A DNA stretch of 64,000 nucleotides from Punica granatum. Taxonomy: Eukaryota > Streptophyta > Magnoliopsida > Myrtales > Lythraceae. Location of the stretch: assembly GCF_007655135.1 (NCBI RefSeq), contig NC_045131.1, forward strand, positions 4,154,001 to 4,218,000, given 5' to 3'. The notes below the pieces were generated by a model. It was not told the origin of the DNA. It saw only the letters and a list, made by a program, of their open reading frames with translations, and did not search any database. Below, piece after piece: positions 51,751-63,276 of this stretch (positions are counted from its first letter, which is position 1; the number at the start of each line of letters is the position of its first letter). Position numbers and translations under genes: made by a program.

Positions 51751-52076
51751 TTTTTTTTATGAATGGCGAATTTCATTAATCAAAGTGATTACATCTGAGA
51801 CCATTAACCCAGTACAACATGAGAGACTAAGCCCCAAACTCTACCCCAAAAGGGGAACTAATTAATTGTGACCAAAATCAGAAGAGTTAAACATGTGACC
51901 GACTAACGTAGCATTTACAATTTTTTATGAGAGACGGGGGTAAACACTCAGCTTCGCTTTTACATCTGCAAAGACCTTCTGAACTATTGCCGCTGGAGGA
52001 GAGATATGCTTTTGGTAAATTTTGACATTCCTCTCTCGCCATGTACAGTATATGTAGTGAGTCCAAAGTTTGATAT
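51751..52076 (-). mobile_element. 5'-truncated LINE, 326 bp
   Basis: On the minus strand it opens with a reverse-transcriptase C-terminal frame (KLWTHYIYCTWRERNVKIY followed by QKHISPPAAIVQKVFADVKA, ending at a stop). A short 3' UTR (TTTGATTAATGAAATTCGCC) and an A-tail follow (T-run 51751-51759 on plus). Long direct repeats flank it at 51667-51750 and 52077-52161. Confidence 0.85.
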
Positions 52077-52161
52077 GACACTATAATAAGCCTCTCAATA
52101 AGAAAAAAAGGGATTAAAAAAAAGGTTCATGGAACTTCTCGTCCATATCAATGATGCTTTT
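52077..52161 (+). repeat. Right copy of the 84/85-bp repeat flanking a LINE
   Basis: Second copy of 51667-51750, starting immediately at the truncated 5' end of the LINE. Confidence 0.92.
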
Positions 52162-52930
52162 CGTAGTAACTAACCTTCAAATAGTTTGATATGAAACGAA
52201 ACGGATTTGTTCTCCATGGCGTCACATTTCTGCAATGTTTTTATTTTGATACACATGATATAGGTTGACGATTAACATGTATCTCTTCGACTTGGGAGAG
52301 GGCATTTTCTAATGGATCGTTGGTTCCTACTTTTCTTAAGGCATAGAGAAGATGTATCATGATCATGAAAATATTCAAATGAGCAATCCACGTCATATTT
52401 AATAACCTCCTGACGTTTTCAATAGGTCGTCCTCACCCAATATGGGAAGTTATCCCCACCCATGAGGTGAGGGCAATGTGCATTAATTCACTATCCGACT
52501 AATTTCTTACTTTACTCGAACTTATTAGAGATACGAGAATAATAAATAAATAGGTATAAAAAGTTTTACATATAAATATTATTTTTAGAATCTCTTGATC
52601 CTCATATCAAAAGCGAACTATAATCTTTTAATTTCATATAAAAGATAAGTATCACTCCACTAAATTTCTTTCAAAATATACTAATATTCATCTTAGGTTG
52701 CAGTTTCAAAAGGGGCAACTTGATGTAATTGCAGTCATTTGACTGCAGCACAATAAGCAATGACTGATGAGGCCAAGCCATAAATTAGAGAGGAGAAGAT
52801 GCGTAATTGTCCGATGAGCAGGAAAAGTGGAAAAGTGTAGGGAGTTGTTAAAATTAGATGTTGTGGCCCACCCGCAGTTTTAGGTCAAAATCAGGGCCTC
52901 GTTGTCCAAGTAAAATAAGTATGGGATTCT

Positions 52931-53210
52931 TGCATTTGATAACATAGTAGAATTTGATTTCAAGAGATGAAAATAAAAATAGTTGAAAAGTTTTATAATT
53001 AAAATTGATGAATAAGATAAAAAAATAATGGTTATATTGTTGAATTGAGAGAAAAGTAATGAATAGTTGTGAGAATTTAATATTAAAAATAAGTGTAATT
53101 TATTAATATATTGAAGAAAAAATAAAAAAAAATAATGATTGTATTATAAAATCAAGGGAAAAGTAACATGGAATTAAGTTAAGTTAAATTTTATTTCGTT
53201 ACCAAACAGA
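52931..53210. mobile_element. AT-rich MITE-like element, family A
   Basis: The left end TGCATTTGATAACATAGTAG and the right end TTATTTCGTTACCAAACAGA are imperfect inverted repeats. The interior is AT-rich and non-coding. Confidence 0.38.
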
Positions 53211-54284
53211 GACCACGGGTCTTCGAATTTAGCTCTCTTGGGTTTATGTCCACATAATGCATGCTGCTATTCTCATGTCGAATGATGGATCGAGTCTAAG
53301 ATTGATGCGTCAAACGATTGATCGGATGCAATGCTAGGTTTAATCTTCAACGCATTAGTCCTGAAATATTTTGGAGAACTTAGAAAGGTAAAAGGTGTTT
53401 TAATAATCTTCTTTATATTAATGGGTTTCTACTATGACAATTTCTCATTGGACAAAAACGTAAAAAAAGAAAAAGAAAAAGAAAAAAAAAGATTTGTTGT
53501 AGTATAACCTCGTCCTTGTAGTAGTACTTCACATATAATGTACTTAATTATTTTTAGGTAAAATACAATATAGTATTGATAGCATACGTTATGACCTTTT
53601 TAGAAGTATTACAATTTCTATTTTCATGTGTTCTGTTGTAGTGACAACTTGTCCTGCTAGAAAAACCATTACAAATTCTTGCTGAAGTTAGGGAGTTTAT
53701 GTCCAGGAGCTCGGAATTTCAGGTTTCTCGTACTTATACGGATGGTAACTATGGCGGATTGACTTGTGCAAAGAGCATCATCCTTTCCACTTGGCGTTCA
53801 TTTTCTTCACTCAATCTCGAACAAGGCCACCTTACGTTAAGTGATATTATTGGGGTCTTCGTACCCCGTTTCCATGTGGTGTAGTTTTATTTTATTAGGA
53901 CACGTGACCCTCCTTCTAACCAAGAAAAGAAAAAGCAAATGTTAATTCTCTACCGGAAAAAAAAAAGCGCTATTCCCAAAAGGAATAATTCTTTACATGA
54001 ATCAAGTATGATTTTTGCCTATCGTAAGTACAACATAATGAAGGAAACGAGTATATGTCTGTCTATGGAGCTTTATGGTGCCTGAAAACTCAATCACGGT
54101 TGGATTTGGCCTTTGTTATATGTCAGAGAACGAGCCAATCCAATCCAATGATGGAAGGTACTTGAAGGTACCATAACTGAGCGATACAGCAGAATTTTTT
54201 GTATGTATAGTTCGCATATGATGTCAAAAATGATCCCGGCCGATTGATCGAATTGGTCCGGTCGCTGTGAATGGACTACAGGCT

Positions 54285-56204
54285 TCAGTGAGATGTGTGG
54301 GAGCGCCGCCGATGTGACGACAAGGAGGACGAAGACGAGGAGGCATTGCTCGAGTCACCTGACCCGAAGAACAGGTCCGATATGTAGTTGCCGATATCTT
54401 GGGGAGCAAATCTTGCAAACGCCACGCCATTTCTCTCCCCACCGACGGTCAGCCTGTGAATGTCGTAGAACGCCTTGTATGCCCGCCCCAGCTTCCTCTC
54501 TATGGATGCCTTAATATCGTCCCGGAGATTCGGGTCCGGCACCACGGCGGACCTCTGCTTCCGGTATGCCTCCTCGAAGCTCGAGTTGAAGCTCCTGAAA
54601 TGCTCCCCAGCCTCTGCCGGATATAGCGGCGCTGACGGATCCTCCGGCAGAGTGGACAGCACGGGCTCCCAGGCCAGCCGCGCGTAGTTGGCTGCGAACT
54701 GCCGCACCTTCTTCTCGTGCCTTGTGATCCAGTCCTCTCCGAGCAGGGAGTGCAGGTTCGATTCCCGAACTTTTGAGACGACGTGCTGGAGGTTGTTCGC
54801 GAGGAAGAGATACGATAATGAGATGTCTTTGTACCGCTTCGCCTTGCTGTCAAGCTTGCATAGGAGAACGAGGATCAACCACGCGATCCGCTGTGATATC
54901 ACCGTTGTGGGACCATCTTCCCTGTGCGGGCTGTCGAAGTAAGATTCTGGCAATGGAGATTCCGCTGGTGCCGGCTCATCGCCGAATATGTCCACCACGA
55001 TGTTGCTATAGTCCGCGAGAAGGGAGAGAGAGTTCATCGACTGGACTGTCAGCGGGTGGACTCCACCTCCTGAGACCAGCGATTTTGAAGAGCGCTTCTG
55101 CATCGAAGCCTCGAAATCGGCTAGCATTGCCCGCACCGACTCGCCAAGTCGGACGAGCGCAGTGATGGCCTGTGATCGGACGGTGGCGGTAGACTCGAAT
55201 ACAAAGATCGATTCAATCTCCACCCAGTGTGCGGAGATAGCATTGTACATGTCGAGCAGGCGGAATATCTTCTCTGGTGACGATCTTTTGCTCCGGGCCA
55301 CAAACTCGGGGAATCCGAACAGTAGCATCGCTCCGTCTCTGGATATGGCACTGAAGCAGGACTCCCGGATAGTGTCCGACGACGCAAATACGTGATCGCA
55401 GAGGATTCGCTCGCCGGTAAAGAGAGTCCGCATCGACACCTTCACTGCGTCTAACCAGCTCTTGATCTTCACCTCCAGGACTTCCCAGTCCATCTTCCCG
55501 ATCCGCAAGTGGCTCAGTTTCTCGACCCCCAGACGGTAAAGCCCTTCGTCGATGATCGATTTACGAATGATTTGGTAAATGCTGACGCACTCCTTCGCAT
55601 AACCTGACGTGATCATGCACTCCGCGATGGACCTCAAGTCCGCCATGGCGACTGAGGACGCCTCCTCGACCTCGAAGATGGAGGCTCCAGCAACACTCGC
55701 ATCATCCTCCGGCAAGCCGTCATCAGAGTAATCCGAGATGCTTGACCTCGCTGACACGCGTGAGGACCGAGCAGACACCGACTCCGGGTCCAAGTGTGCC
55801 CGGTTCATCGACAGAATCTGGTAGAACTCCTTCTGCAGCCTCTTCATCGCGACCTGCATCAAGCCCTGCGCCGTCACAAGCTTCGCCGAGGTCGGGTCCT
55901 CCAACAACAACGCGTGCATCGCGCGCTGCAGGCCATTCACGCACTTGACAAAGTGCGCCGCCTCGCGCTTGTTCTCGTAGAAGAGCGACGTCACCCTAGC
56001 GTAGGTGGTCGCCTCAGGGTTCCACTTCTCCACCATCACCGCCGCCTCTTGGATGATCTTCTCGATGGCCGAACCGGATAAGCTGCTGACGCTGCCCCCT
56101 CCGTGCCGAGAAGTCGGCGTGGAAGGAGCTGTCGTCCTCGAGGGCGAGGCGAACGACGGCGTTTTGGGGTGGAAGCAAATGCCCCTCATTACTTTAACCG
56201 GCAT
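54285..56204 (-). CDS. Exocyst complex subunit EXO70
   Basis: Intronless, 639 residues from ATG 56204-56202 (MPVKVMRGICFHPK). The open frame extends 25 codons further upstream but contains no earlier ATG. EXO70 binds plasma-membrane phosphoinositides and helps tether secretory vesicles in the eight-subunit exocyst. Seen: an N-terminal Ser/Thr/Pro-rich stretch, helical repeats with KWNPEATTYARVTSLF, and the Exo70 domain from about residue 230 to the end. Family landmarks include SPEKIFRLLDMYNAISAHW, VHPLTVQSMNSLSLLADYSN, ISLSYLFLANNLQHVVSKVRES and LGEDWITRHEKKVRQFAANYAR. The C-terminus is a Ser-run plus SHRRRSHTSH instead of a fixed motif. Absence of introns fits the expanded B-H EXO70 subfamilies; I cannot assign the paralogue with certainty. 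Confidence 0.94.
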   Translation of the reverse strand: MPVKVMRGICFHPKTPSFASPSRTTAPSTPTSRHGGGSVSSLSGSAIEKIIQEAAVMVEKWNPEATTYARVTSLFYENKREAAHFVKCVNGLQRAMHALLLEDPTSAKLVTAQGLMQVAMKRLQKEFYQILSMNRAHLDPESVSARSSRVSARSSISDYSDDGLPEDDASVAGASIFEVEEASSVAMADLRSIAECMITSGYAKECVSIYQIIRKSIIDEGLYRLGVEKLSHLRIGKMDWEVLEVKIKSWLDAVKVSMRTLFTGERILCDHVFASSDTIRESCFSAISRDGAMLLFGFPEFVARSKRSSPEKIFRLLDMYNAISAHWVEIESIFVFESTATVRSQAITALVRLGESVRAMLADFEASMQKRSSKSLVSGGGVHPLTVQSMNSLSLLADYSNIVVDIFGDEPAPAESPLPESYFDSPHREDGPTTVISQRIAWLILVLLCKLDSKAKRYKDISLSYLFLANNLQHVVSKVRESNLHSLLGEDWITRHEKKVRQFAANYARLAWEPVLSTLPEDPSAPLYPAEAGEHFRSFNSSFEEAYRKQRSAVVPDPNLRDDIKASIERKLGRAYKAFYDIHRLTVGGERNGVAFARFAPQDIGNYISDLFFGSGDSSNASSSSSSLSSHRRRSHTSH

Positions 56205-56320
56205 TAACGGACGGTAGTTGATGGTTCTCTCGCCGTCTCTCCGTTTCCGGTTAATATCGCCGGGGAAGTGCTTTTTCAAGAGAGAGAAAATTCCAATGGA
56301 AGATTACGATTTGCGTGGGG

Positions 56321-56330
56321 GTATATATAG
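56321..56330 (-). promoter_or_regulatory. TATA box of EXO70
   Basis: CTATATATAC on the minus strand about 117 bases upstream of ATG 56204. Predicted initiation near 56295 gives a leader of about 90 nucleotides containing a CTCTCTCTT tract. Confidence 0.6.
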
Positions 56331-56334
56331 ACGA

Positions 56335-58016
56335 CGGGAAGGGGTATTAAGAGACGGAATGACGACGCCGTCGTTGGACATTTAGGACGTTTGAGGGGTC
56401 GCGATGAGACTTTTTCACCAAGTCATGACCCCGCGCGTCCACGTGGCAATCACGCGTGAGCTCAATTTTCCGAGTAAGAATGCTAATAAGTGCATTTTCC
56501 TGAAAAATGGAATGAAACAATGGTCGCAATGACATATATTAAATCGTCCCGTTTATTCATCGAAAATAAAAACTTATGTTAAATCAATAACAGCTAAAAC
56601 AGTCCTCCTTAGACAATTCAAGTATTATAAATAAAGAAGATTCACGATGAATGATTTTTACTCTTTAGTAAGTCGATTCGACTCAAATTGCATTAGTCGA
56701 GATTTATTAAACTTTTCATATACCATAATGCACATCGGAAAAATTACGGCTAGCTAAATAATTTATTGAAGCAATATGGCTAAATAATTTATAATTTGTA
56801 CACCAAGAAAATATTTTATAATTTACATAAGAAAAAGAGATGCAAAATTATGTGAAATTAAATTTTTTCTCCGAAACTTTTCGTCGAAAAAGTATCTTCA
56901 CCAATCAACACGAGTTCGTTTCGTGCTATGGCACGTTATTAAGAATACATTCAGCACGTTACTTAGATGTGGCCATCTAAACTGATATGCTGAGATCTGA
57001 CTTTCGACTTTATATAGCTAACTGTTTTTAATCAGGGGGGAAAAACCACGATGCAATAAACATATAGCTTGTAATTGTAAATCGTACATATGGAGAAAAA
57101 AACAAAGAAAAAGAAGCTAGTGGAATGGATGGGAGGTCATCTCGAAGCACAGAACCGCAAGACCTTAGTGTCTCTTGGTGGCCGATACGGGAAACAAAGA
57201 CTCTTCTATATCATTAAGTTTATGATGGTAACCTAGAAAAACCAAACGAGTCTTGCGGAATCAATTACTCTTGATATTTTCATATCAACTGACATATGTA
57301 TAGGCAAGTCATGATGTATCATTTCAACATTTTCATCATTTAATGGTTATACCACTTGTTTATAATTAGGACCGCGCATGATTTCTTATTCGTTAAGGAG
57401 AGATTTGACCCGTAACACTCAGAGGTACCGTCTTCCTTCACATCAATCAGTTTTAAGAGGAATAAAAAAAAAATCTTTTCTATTCACCAACGGAAGGTAT
57501 TTAGAACCGTCGTGTCGGACGATACGATTTATAATTTTTTTTTTGGACTTCGACCTCTTTATTCACAAAGGAAAAAAAAAATCAACAATATTCGAACTCA
57601 TCAGCTTTTCCTCCCAATTCTACAAAAGAAAATTGAAATTAAATTAATTAAAATACAAAAGACTGAAATATTTCATACCCCTAGCTTTTCAAGTATGAAT
57701 TAATATACAGTGAATCACTTATTGTATGCCTTCTATTTATAAGAATTAGGATAAACACATGATTCTGGGAGAAGTTAATATTTAAAACGACAAAAACGCG
57801 GGCTATTCCCTCTCGTCGAATTTATCTTTTTAAGGGTCAAGCATTTAATTATTTACTCAATTTGTAAATCATCCAAGGAAATAAACAGCAATTGTTTATG
57901 TTTCCTTCCTTCCCTCTAAGGGGAAGTCATTGAATTCCATTCTGGTGATGACCAAAGGAATTATGTCACAGATGGGGCATCGAGAGGGGACTTGCAGGTC
58001 CGGGTGGGGTACGTAG
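56335..58016. other. Intergenic, AT-rich
   Basis: No supported gene or defined element. Upstream flank of EXO70, then AT-rich DNA with A/T runs. Confidence 0.5.
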
Positions 58017-58515
58017 GGATGCGGATGGTCATGGCTGAGTGGGTTTGCTCATAATATTGGCATGGCTTCCGAATTGACAGCTGAGTTATGGGTAGATTAT
58101 ATCGGGTTGCAGCATGTGTGGGAGCTTGGGCACAGGTTTATTATTGTAGGGATGGATTCGGAAGTAGCTCATAAGCTACTATCTTCAAGTGAACGGTGTG
58201 CTCCTCATGTGGCCCATCTTTTTAATGCCATTAAGGGTGTCCTCCAACTTAATTGGTGCCTGGAAATTCATCGTACCTACGTGGGAGATAATGATTATGC
58301 TGATTGGATGGCTCGAATGGCATTTTATCTGTCATTAGGCTCTCACTTCTTCCCTAGCGCTCCTAACGGTATATTAATATGCTGCTGTTTGGCGACACAA
58401 TGGGAGCTTTCTCACGCGGTTTTTGTTTAGCATACTTTTTCTTTTCTGTTCTATATCCCTTTTCCGAGCCTAGGCTCTGCCTTGCTCACCCAAAAAAAGA
58501 AAAAAGAAAAAAGGA
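58017..58515 (+). mobile_element. LINE RNase H fragment with A-rich tail
   Basis: The frame reads GWSWLSGFAHNIGMASELTA, then ELWVDYIGLQHVWELGHRFI, IVGMDSEVAHKLL and VGDNDYADWMARMAF, the RVT_3/RNase H domain at the C-terminus of plant LINEs. The catalytic pattern ELxA...D-S...D is visible. A stop (TAG) lies just upstream at 58014-58016, so the element is 5'-truncated or decayed. Downstream, CCTAGGCTCTGCCTTGCTC leads to an AAAAAAAGAAAAAAG tail near 58493-58512. No target duplication found. Confidence 0.75.
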
Positions 58516-61500
58516 ATTATGTTACTGATGTTCTTCCTGTCTTGTTGTGGAAGGTCATCAATCGTTTTTAGTCAGTCTGTACACCGTCAGCTAATATATC
58601 ATCATGAGAAAAGGGGAAACGTAACTATATTTATCGTGACCATTAAAAAAGAAAAAATCAACCAGAAGTATTCTGAGAGAAAGAAGATTCGCGGGCACTA
58701 CCAATTTTCCTTGCTTATCAAGAAATCCTTTCGTGATACCACGACGTCAAATAATATGAGAAAACACCAATCAAATCATAATAAACAAAAGAATTGAATT
58801 GTGTTACTTTACTTGAACAATTATTATAATTTTTTTTTAATTGTAGCGATTTTATTGAACTTCCACATTATATTATTTTGAAGTAGAATTATTTAAATTG
58901 TTTTTTGTTTACTTGCATTGATTAATTTTTATTGGCCAAATGATGATCAGAGACTTGGGCAGCAAATTTTCCCTTTTTTCTTTTCCATCAAGCGAATGTG
59001 ACTGGGGAAGGTGTTATTTAATTTATTTGTTTAGTATTTTCTTCATAAGTTCATTTATTTATTTATTTAGGCCATATTTATTGCGGTACCCGCGAAAGAA
59101 AATATCTCGTTGAATGTCAACATTTATAATCATTAATATTCATTATGTCCCTAACTAGGAATTATTCTTAGTTTCCTCACGGATGCAAAAAGGTCATATC
59201 GGCAGCTTGCCGGCAAGTGGCCGTAAAACCCAGGCGGGATAAACCGGAGTTGGAGACTCGAGCCTTGGCCAGACTGACCCCCGCGGCTTGCTTGGTCTCG
59301 ATATCAAGTGGGATCTTAGCTTTGGCTGCAGCTCATTCTCGGGTCTTCGGGCTAAGTCGATTCGACACTGCTGATTGAAGACCAATGAAATATTTCGACC
59401 TAGTTCAGCATGTGGAATTAAGTTCGATATAGAGGTGATATTTCATCGGTGATCACATGAGAAAATATTAAATGATCATATTTTATAATGATGTAATGAG
59501 AAAGAACCAATAAACTCACTTCAATTAAGAAAACTTAATATAATTAATCAAGTGATTAATACTTATTATTTAATTTATGCAATTTAATTGATATTTCTTC
59601 ACGTCATGTGACGAAATAAGATCACTGAATAATCTCTCGTGATCCCCACCGTTTGATTTCCAGAAAAATCGATATCTTGTGTTAGAATCATCCCGATTAA
59701 TTATTATGTATGATCTCCCATTGCATATTTCCCACTAATGAGTCAACCTTGGCATAGTTGAATTAGTTTTATGGCCGAACTATGGGGATTAAATGTCTAA
59801 AACTGCCAAATTCCGTTCGTTAATCGCTCGCTACTTCAATTTTTAACTCGAATGGACAGTAAAGACAAAATCAATAGATTAGAGCCTTCCACGCTGAACT
59901 TGATCAGTTTTATTATTATGCCTTTGATCTATTTTCAATAGTTTGGCGCGTGATTTTCCTAATTACCCCCCAATTTTTTTTTCAAACTATTAAGTCTATT
60001 ATTGGGCACGTGAGGTTTAATTTTCTTCTTCTCACGAATGAAAATGAAACTCTGTGCTTTCAAATAATATAGAATATTCGTTTTCGAATGGACAGTAAAG
60101 ACAAAATCAATAGATTATTGATCAGTTTAATTATTATGCCTTTGATCTATTTTCAATAGTTTGGCGCGTGATTTTCCTAATTACCCCCCATTTTTTTTTC
60201 AAACTATTAAGTCTATTATTGGGCACGGGAGGTTTAATTTTCTTCTTCTCACGAATGAAAATGAAACTCTGTGTTTTCAAAGAATATAGAATGTTCGTTT
60301 TCGCCCCTTTAGACCAAAAGTGATTGGTAAGTGTTCCCTTTTCCCAAACGATCTTGTGGTGGTGTCTTCCGATCTCTTCAAAAAGGACCAAAAAAAAAAA
60401 GGAAATAGAAGGAAAAGAGGGTTTGTTTTTTAAGTTGATTGTGACCCTTTTTAATCCATGAAAAAAAAATTAAAACCATTTTTATTAAATTAAAGGAGGG
60501 ATATAATTGATTCAACACCTCTTCTTTTTAAGTAAGGTTTCGAAATTAATTTTTGTGAATGGAGAAATTAATCAACGATTGCAAGAGTTTTATTCTTCGA
60601 AAACCGACCAGACTTATATTAGTTTGGACCAATTGGACTTCCAAATGTAAAATATAACTGCACAGGCTAGAAAACTATTTTAGTTATTAAATGATGAAGC
60701 GCATCGAATGTTTATATTTAGTATGAGATTATAGGATTCGTACATATGTCGAACATATGTATATACAAAAATTGGTAGTTGATGACCCCTTGGAATTCAA
60801 TAACTTCAATACCGATCCACGACCTACCGGAACAAGATAATCGAGTCACTTTGGGTGTTAAAGTATATACATACTAATGGCGTCGTGGTCCGACATCTAG
60901 ATTATTCTGGATATATATAAAGGAAATCTATTCCAATCATGGCCAGGCAAAAGTCTGGATTAAAGTCCTCGATGACTTATCTAGTTTATCACGAACATAT
61001 AATCAAATAATTAATTGTAATAATAACTAGATTAAAGATGGGCTGATTAGTGAAGGATAGATCAACACGGACAGTAAGACGCTCTACACAATAATTCACA
61101 TTGTATATATCGTTGATCCAACCTATCCATTTATTCACTCTCTTTAAACCTTAGATGGGCTGCGGCCAGCTTTGGGCAGCGGTGCAGATAGACACATTGC
61201 GACATGGCGGTCCAACTCCATAGTGAACCGCTGCAGTGCCTGCCACGTGGAGGTAGAAATATTTTGTGGTAGCGAAGTTAATTGTGATTGGATCGACTAC
61301 TAATTAAAGAAGAGGCTGAAATTTTTTGATCGGAAAGAAGAGGCTAAAATTAAATTAATCAATGAGTCTTCCAATTACTTTGGCCCCACAAACTACTCCA
61401 CAAATTGACCGTTTAGTTACCGGTGACTTCATGAGCTAAGCCCTCTCCCAGCTGGTGAAGCCGATTGTTTTTATTTTATTTTACCCTGTCATTCAGAAAT

Positions 61501-63202
61501 CGTTCAACCGTTTCGACTAATTCAATTTGAGTTGGATGATTCACTAATATGATAAAGTTCTTTCAACATTTTTTTTCCTCTATTCACAAGACTCGATTTC
61601 AAGATATTGCTTAAAGAGAATAAATATTGAACGGTTTGAACTAACTCACTTGAAATCATAGAGTTGTAGAATCAAAGGAAGCTGATATAGTGAAGAGAGT
61701 CAAGTAAGGGAAAATATTTCCAAGAAATTAAAAATAAAAACTTGAAATTTGAAGTTGGTAAAAAATTATCTGGTGAATACCTTGTACATGCATCCCAGTC
61801 TTATGCAAGCTTCGAAATAAGTCAAAGATATGAAGGGAAAAAGAAAGAATAAAGACTTTAACAGTCGTCTGCTTGGCTTCTCTTTATTCCTCAAATATGA
61901 TTAAACTATATTGTAGGTTTCGCCTGCGTTCGTTAATATTTTAGGAGGTCTTTTTTTTTTTTTGATTAATTTACGGGGCCGGGGCCCAGATATTTTAGGA
62001 GATCAATTGTTTCCTTAATATTGGTTTCAAGTCTTGGAGTTGTCCTGAGATTTTCATATAAATTTATTCAAAGTGGAAAGCGTGGCCGTGGAATGGTATA
62101 TATTCAATTATGATGAAATAAAAAAAAAAGAAGTGAAAAAAGAAAAACCAATACCGCTGTAGTGTCATATATGTCTTGATCTATGAAATCTAGATAGCTA
62201 GCTGTGCAGTATTCGTAGAATGAATTTTCAAGACAATCCGAACATAAACCACCGGGTCTCGTGACAGGATTGCCGGAGAACATCCTACGCGGCTGAACTT
62301 ATACTAATGAGAGATCAAATGGGTCCTCGATCATGCATATGTTATAGATCAGAGATCATGCCCTGAAGACACAGGTACAACCGACGGAAACCTCCGCAAA
62401 GTGTTAAACATGACGTTTCCGAACCTGCTGTCGGCATGAAACCACGACGAAAGAGTGAAGGAACTGATCAAAATGTGGTCTCGGAATCGCATGATTGACA
62501 TGGGCAAAATGAATTCCATATCATCAATTCATAATGAAGGCTAGCTAGCTTGGACCCTAAAACTCTCTCGTTTGGCTGAAGATTGAGCGCCGGTTGACCA
62601 ATACAGGCAACGTGTGGTACTCTGCCAGAAAATGGCATAGACATAGAATTTCGACCGCTACCCACAAGACTCCACAGACCCCAGCCATGTCGTTTTACAT
62701 GACTTGGAATTTAGTTGCACCTCGTGTATATATATATATAAATATATTATAGACACATACGTCTAAATCATCTCCACAATATTTCAGTGATTTGTCAGTA
62801 CAAATTATACATATATATTATGCATGATATCGACGTGTGTTTATATACATATAAGCAAGCTGTGAGAAGGACTGCATCAGAGAGAGCTTGTGCTTTCATC
62901 TACCTTGATATTGAAAGACAATGAGATGTACATGCAGGACGGGACAGAAGAAACACCCATCAAATTACGCATAGAGATAGCTGCGTATTTGACTAGACAT
63001 TGCCCCCGTGCATGCGTGCACGAGAAATCAATATGAACATAGTAGATCGTCAATTAGCGTGCTGCCCTGTCAACTGTCATTGGTGTGTAATCTTCATGCT
63101 TTTGGATGCTCCTTGCTCATCGATCAATTTCTCTTTAAGGAAGAAGGTCTAATGAATTTGAATCTACTTATACATTAAACTGAACGAATGCAACAAGTCC
63201 AT
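58516..63202. other. Gene-free, AT-rich intergenic region
   Basis: About 4.7 kb without a supported gene. It holds a 236/219-bp tandem duplication (59849-60303), T-runs near 61948-61962 beside ATTAATTTACGGGGCC that may be a LINE remnant, and TA-rich runs near 62728-62750. No microRNA sequence that I know was recognised. Confidence 0.45.
59849..60303. repeat. Tandem duplication of about 0.22 kb
   Basis: Copies 59849-60084 and 60085-60303 both start CGAATGGACAGTAAAGACAA. They share TATGCCTTTGATCTATTTTC, TTTGGCGCGTGATTTTCC and CACGAATGAAAATGAAACTC. They differ by a handful of substitutions; the first copy has an extra AGAGCCTTCCACGCTGAAC. Confidence 0.88.
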
Positions 63203-63276
63203 GACCGCATAGCGCAGTGGATTAGCGCGTTTGACTTCGGATCAAAAGGTCGTGGGTTCGACTCCCACTGTGGTCG
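63203..63276 (+). tRNA. tRNA-Arg (anticodon UCG)
   Basis: A 74-nt cloverleaf without intron. The acceptor stem GACCGCA pairs with TGTGGTC (one G-U) and the discriminator is G. The D arm is GCGC-AGTGGATTA-GCGC. The anticodon stem TTTGA/TCAAA encloses the loop CTTCGGA, so the anticodon is TCG (reads CGA). The T arm is GTGGG-TTCGACT-CCCAC. The A box TAGCGCAGTGG and B box GGTTCGACTCC are intact. The downstream terminator is weak (only T3 in CTCTTTACC). Confidence 0.95.

Larger units (their letters stand above)
50271..54284. other. Intergenic: rest of the duplicated block plus insertions
   Basis: No gene. 50271-52835 mirrors 47910-48925 in order but is expanded by about 570 bases of unrecognised DNA (50350-50945), a MITE (51331-51651) and a LINE with long flanking repeats (51667-52161). 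A second MITE lies at 52931-53210. 53211-54284 is unrecognised. Confidence 0.55.

Noticed and set aside
56205..56279. Extended EXO70 N-terminus starting at 56279
   Set aside because: That position is TTG, not ATG; the first ATG in frame is 56204.
62728..62945. Possible microRNA precursor
   Set aside because: No known plant microRNA sequence and no convincing long stem-loop could be read by eye.
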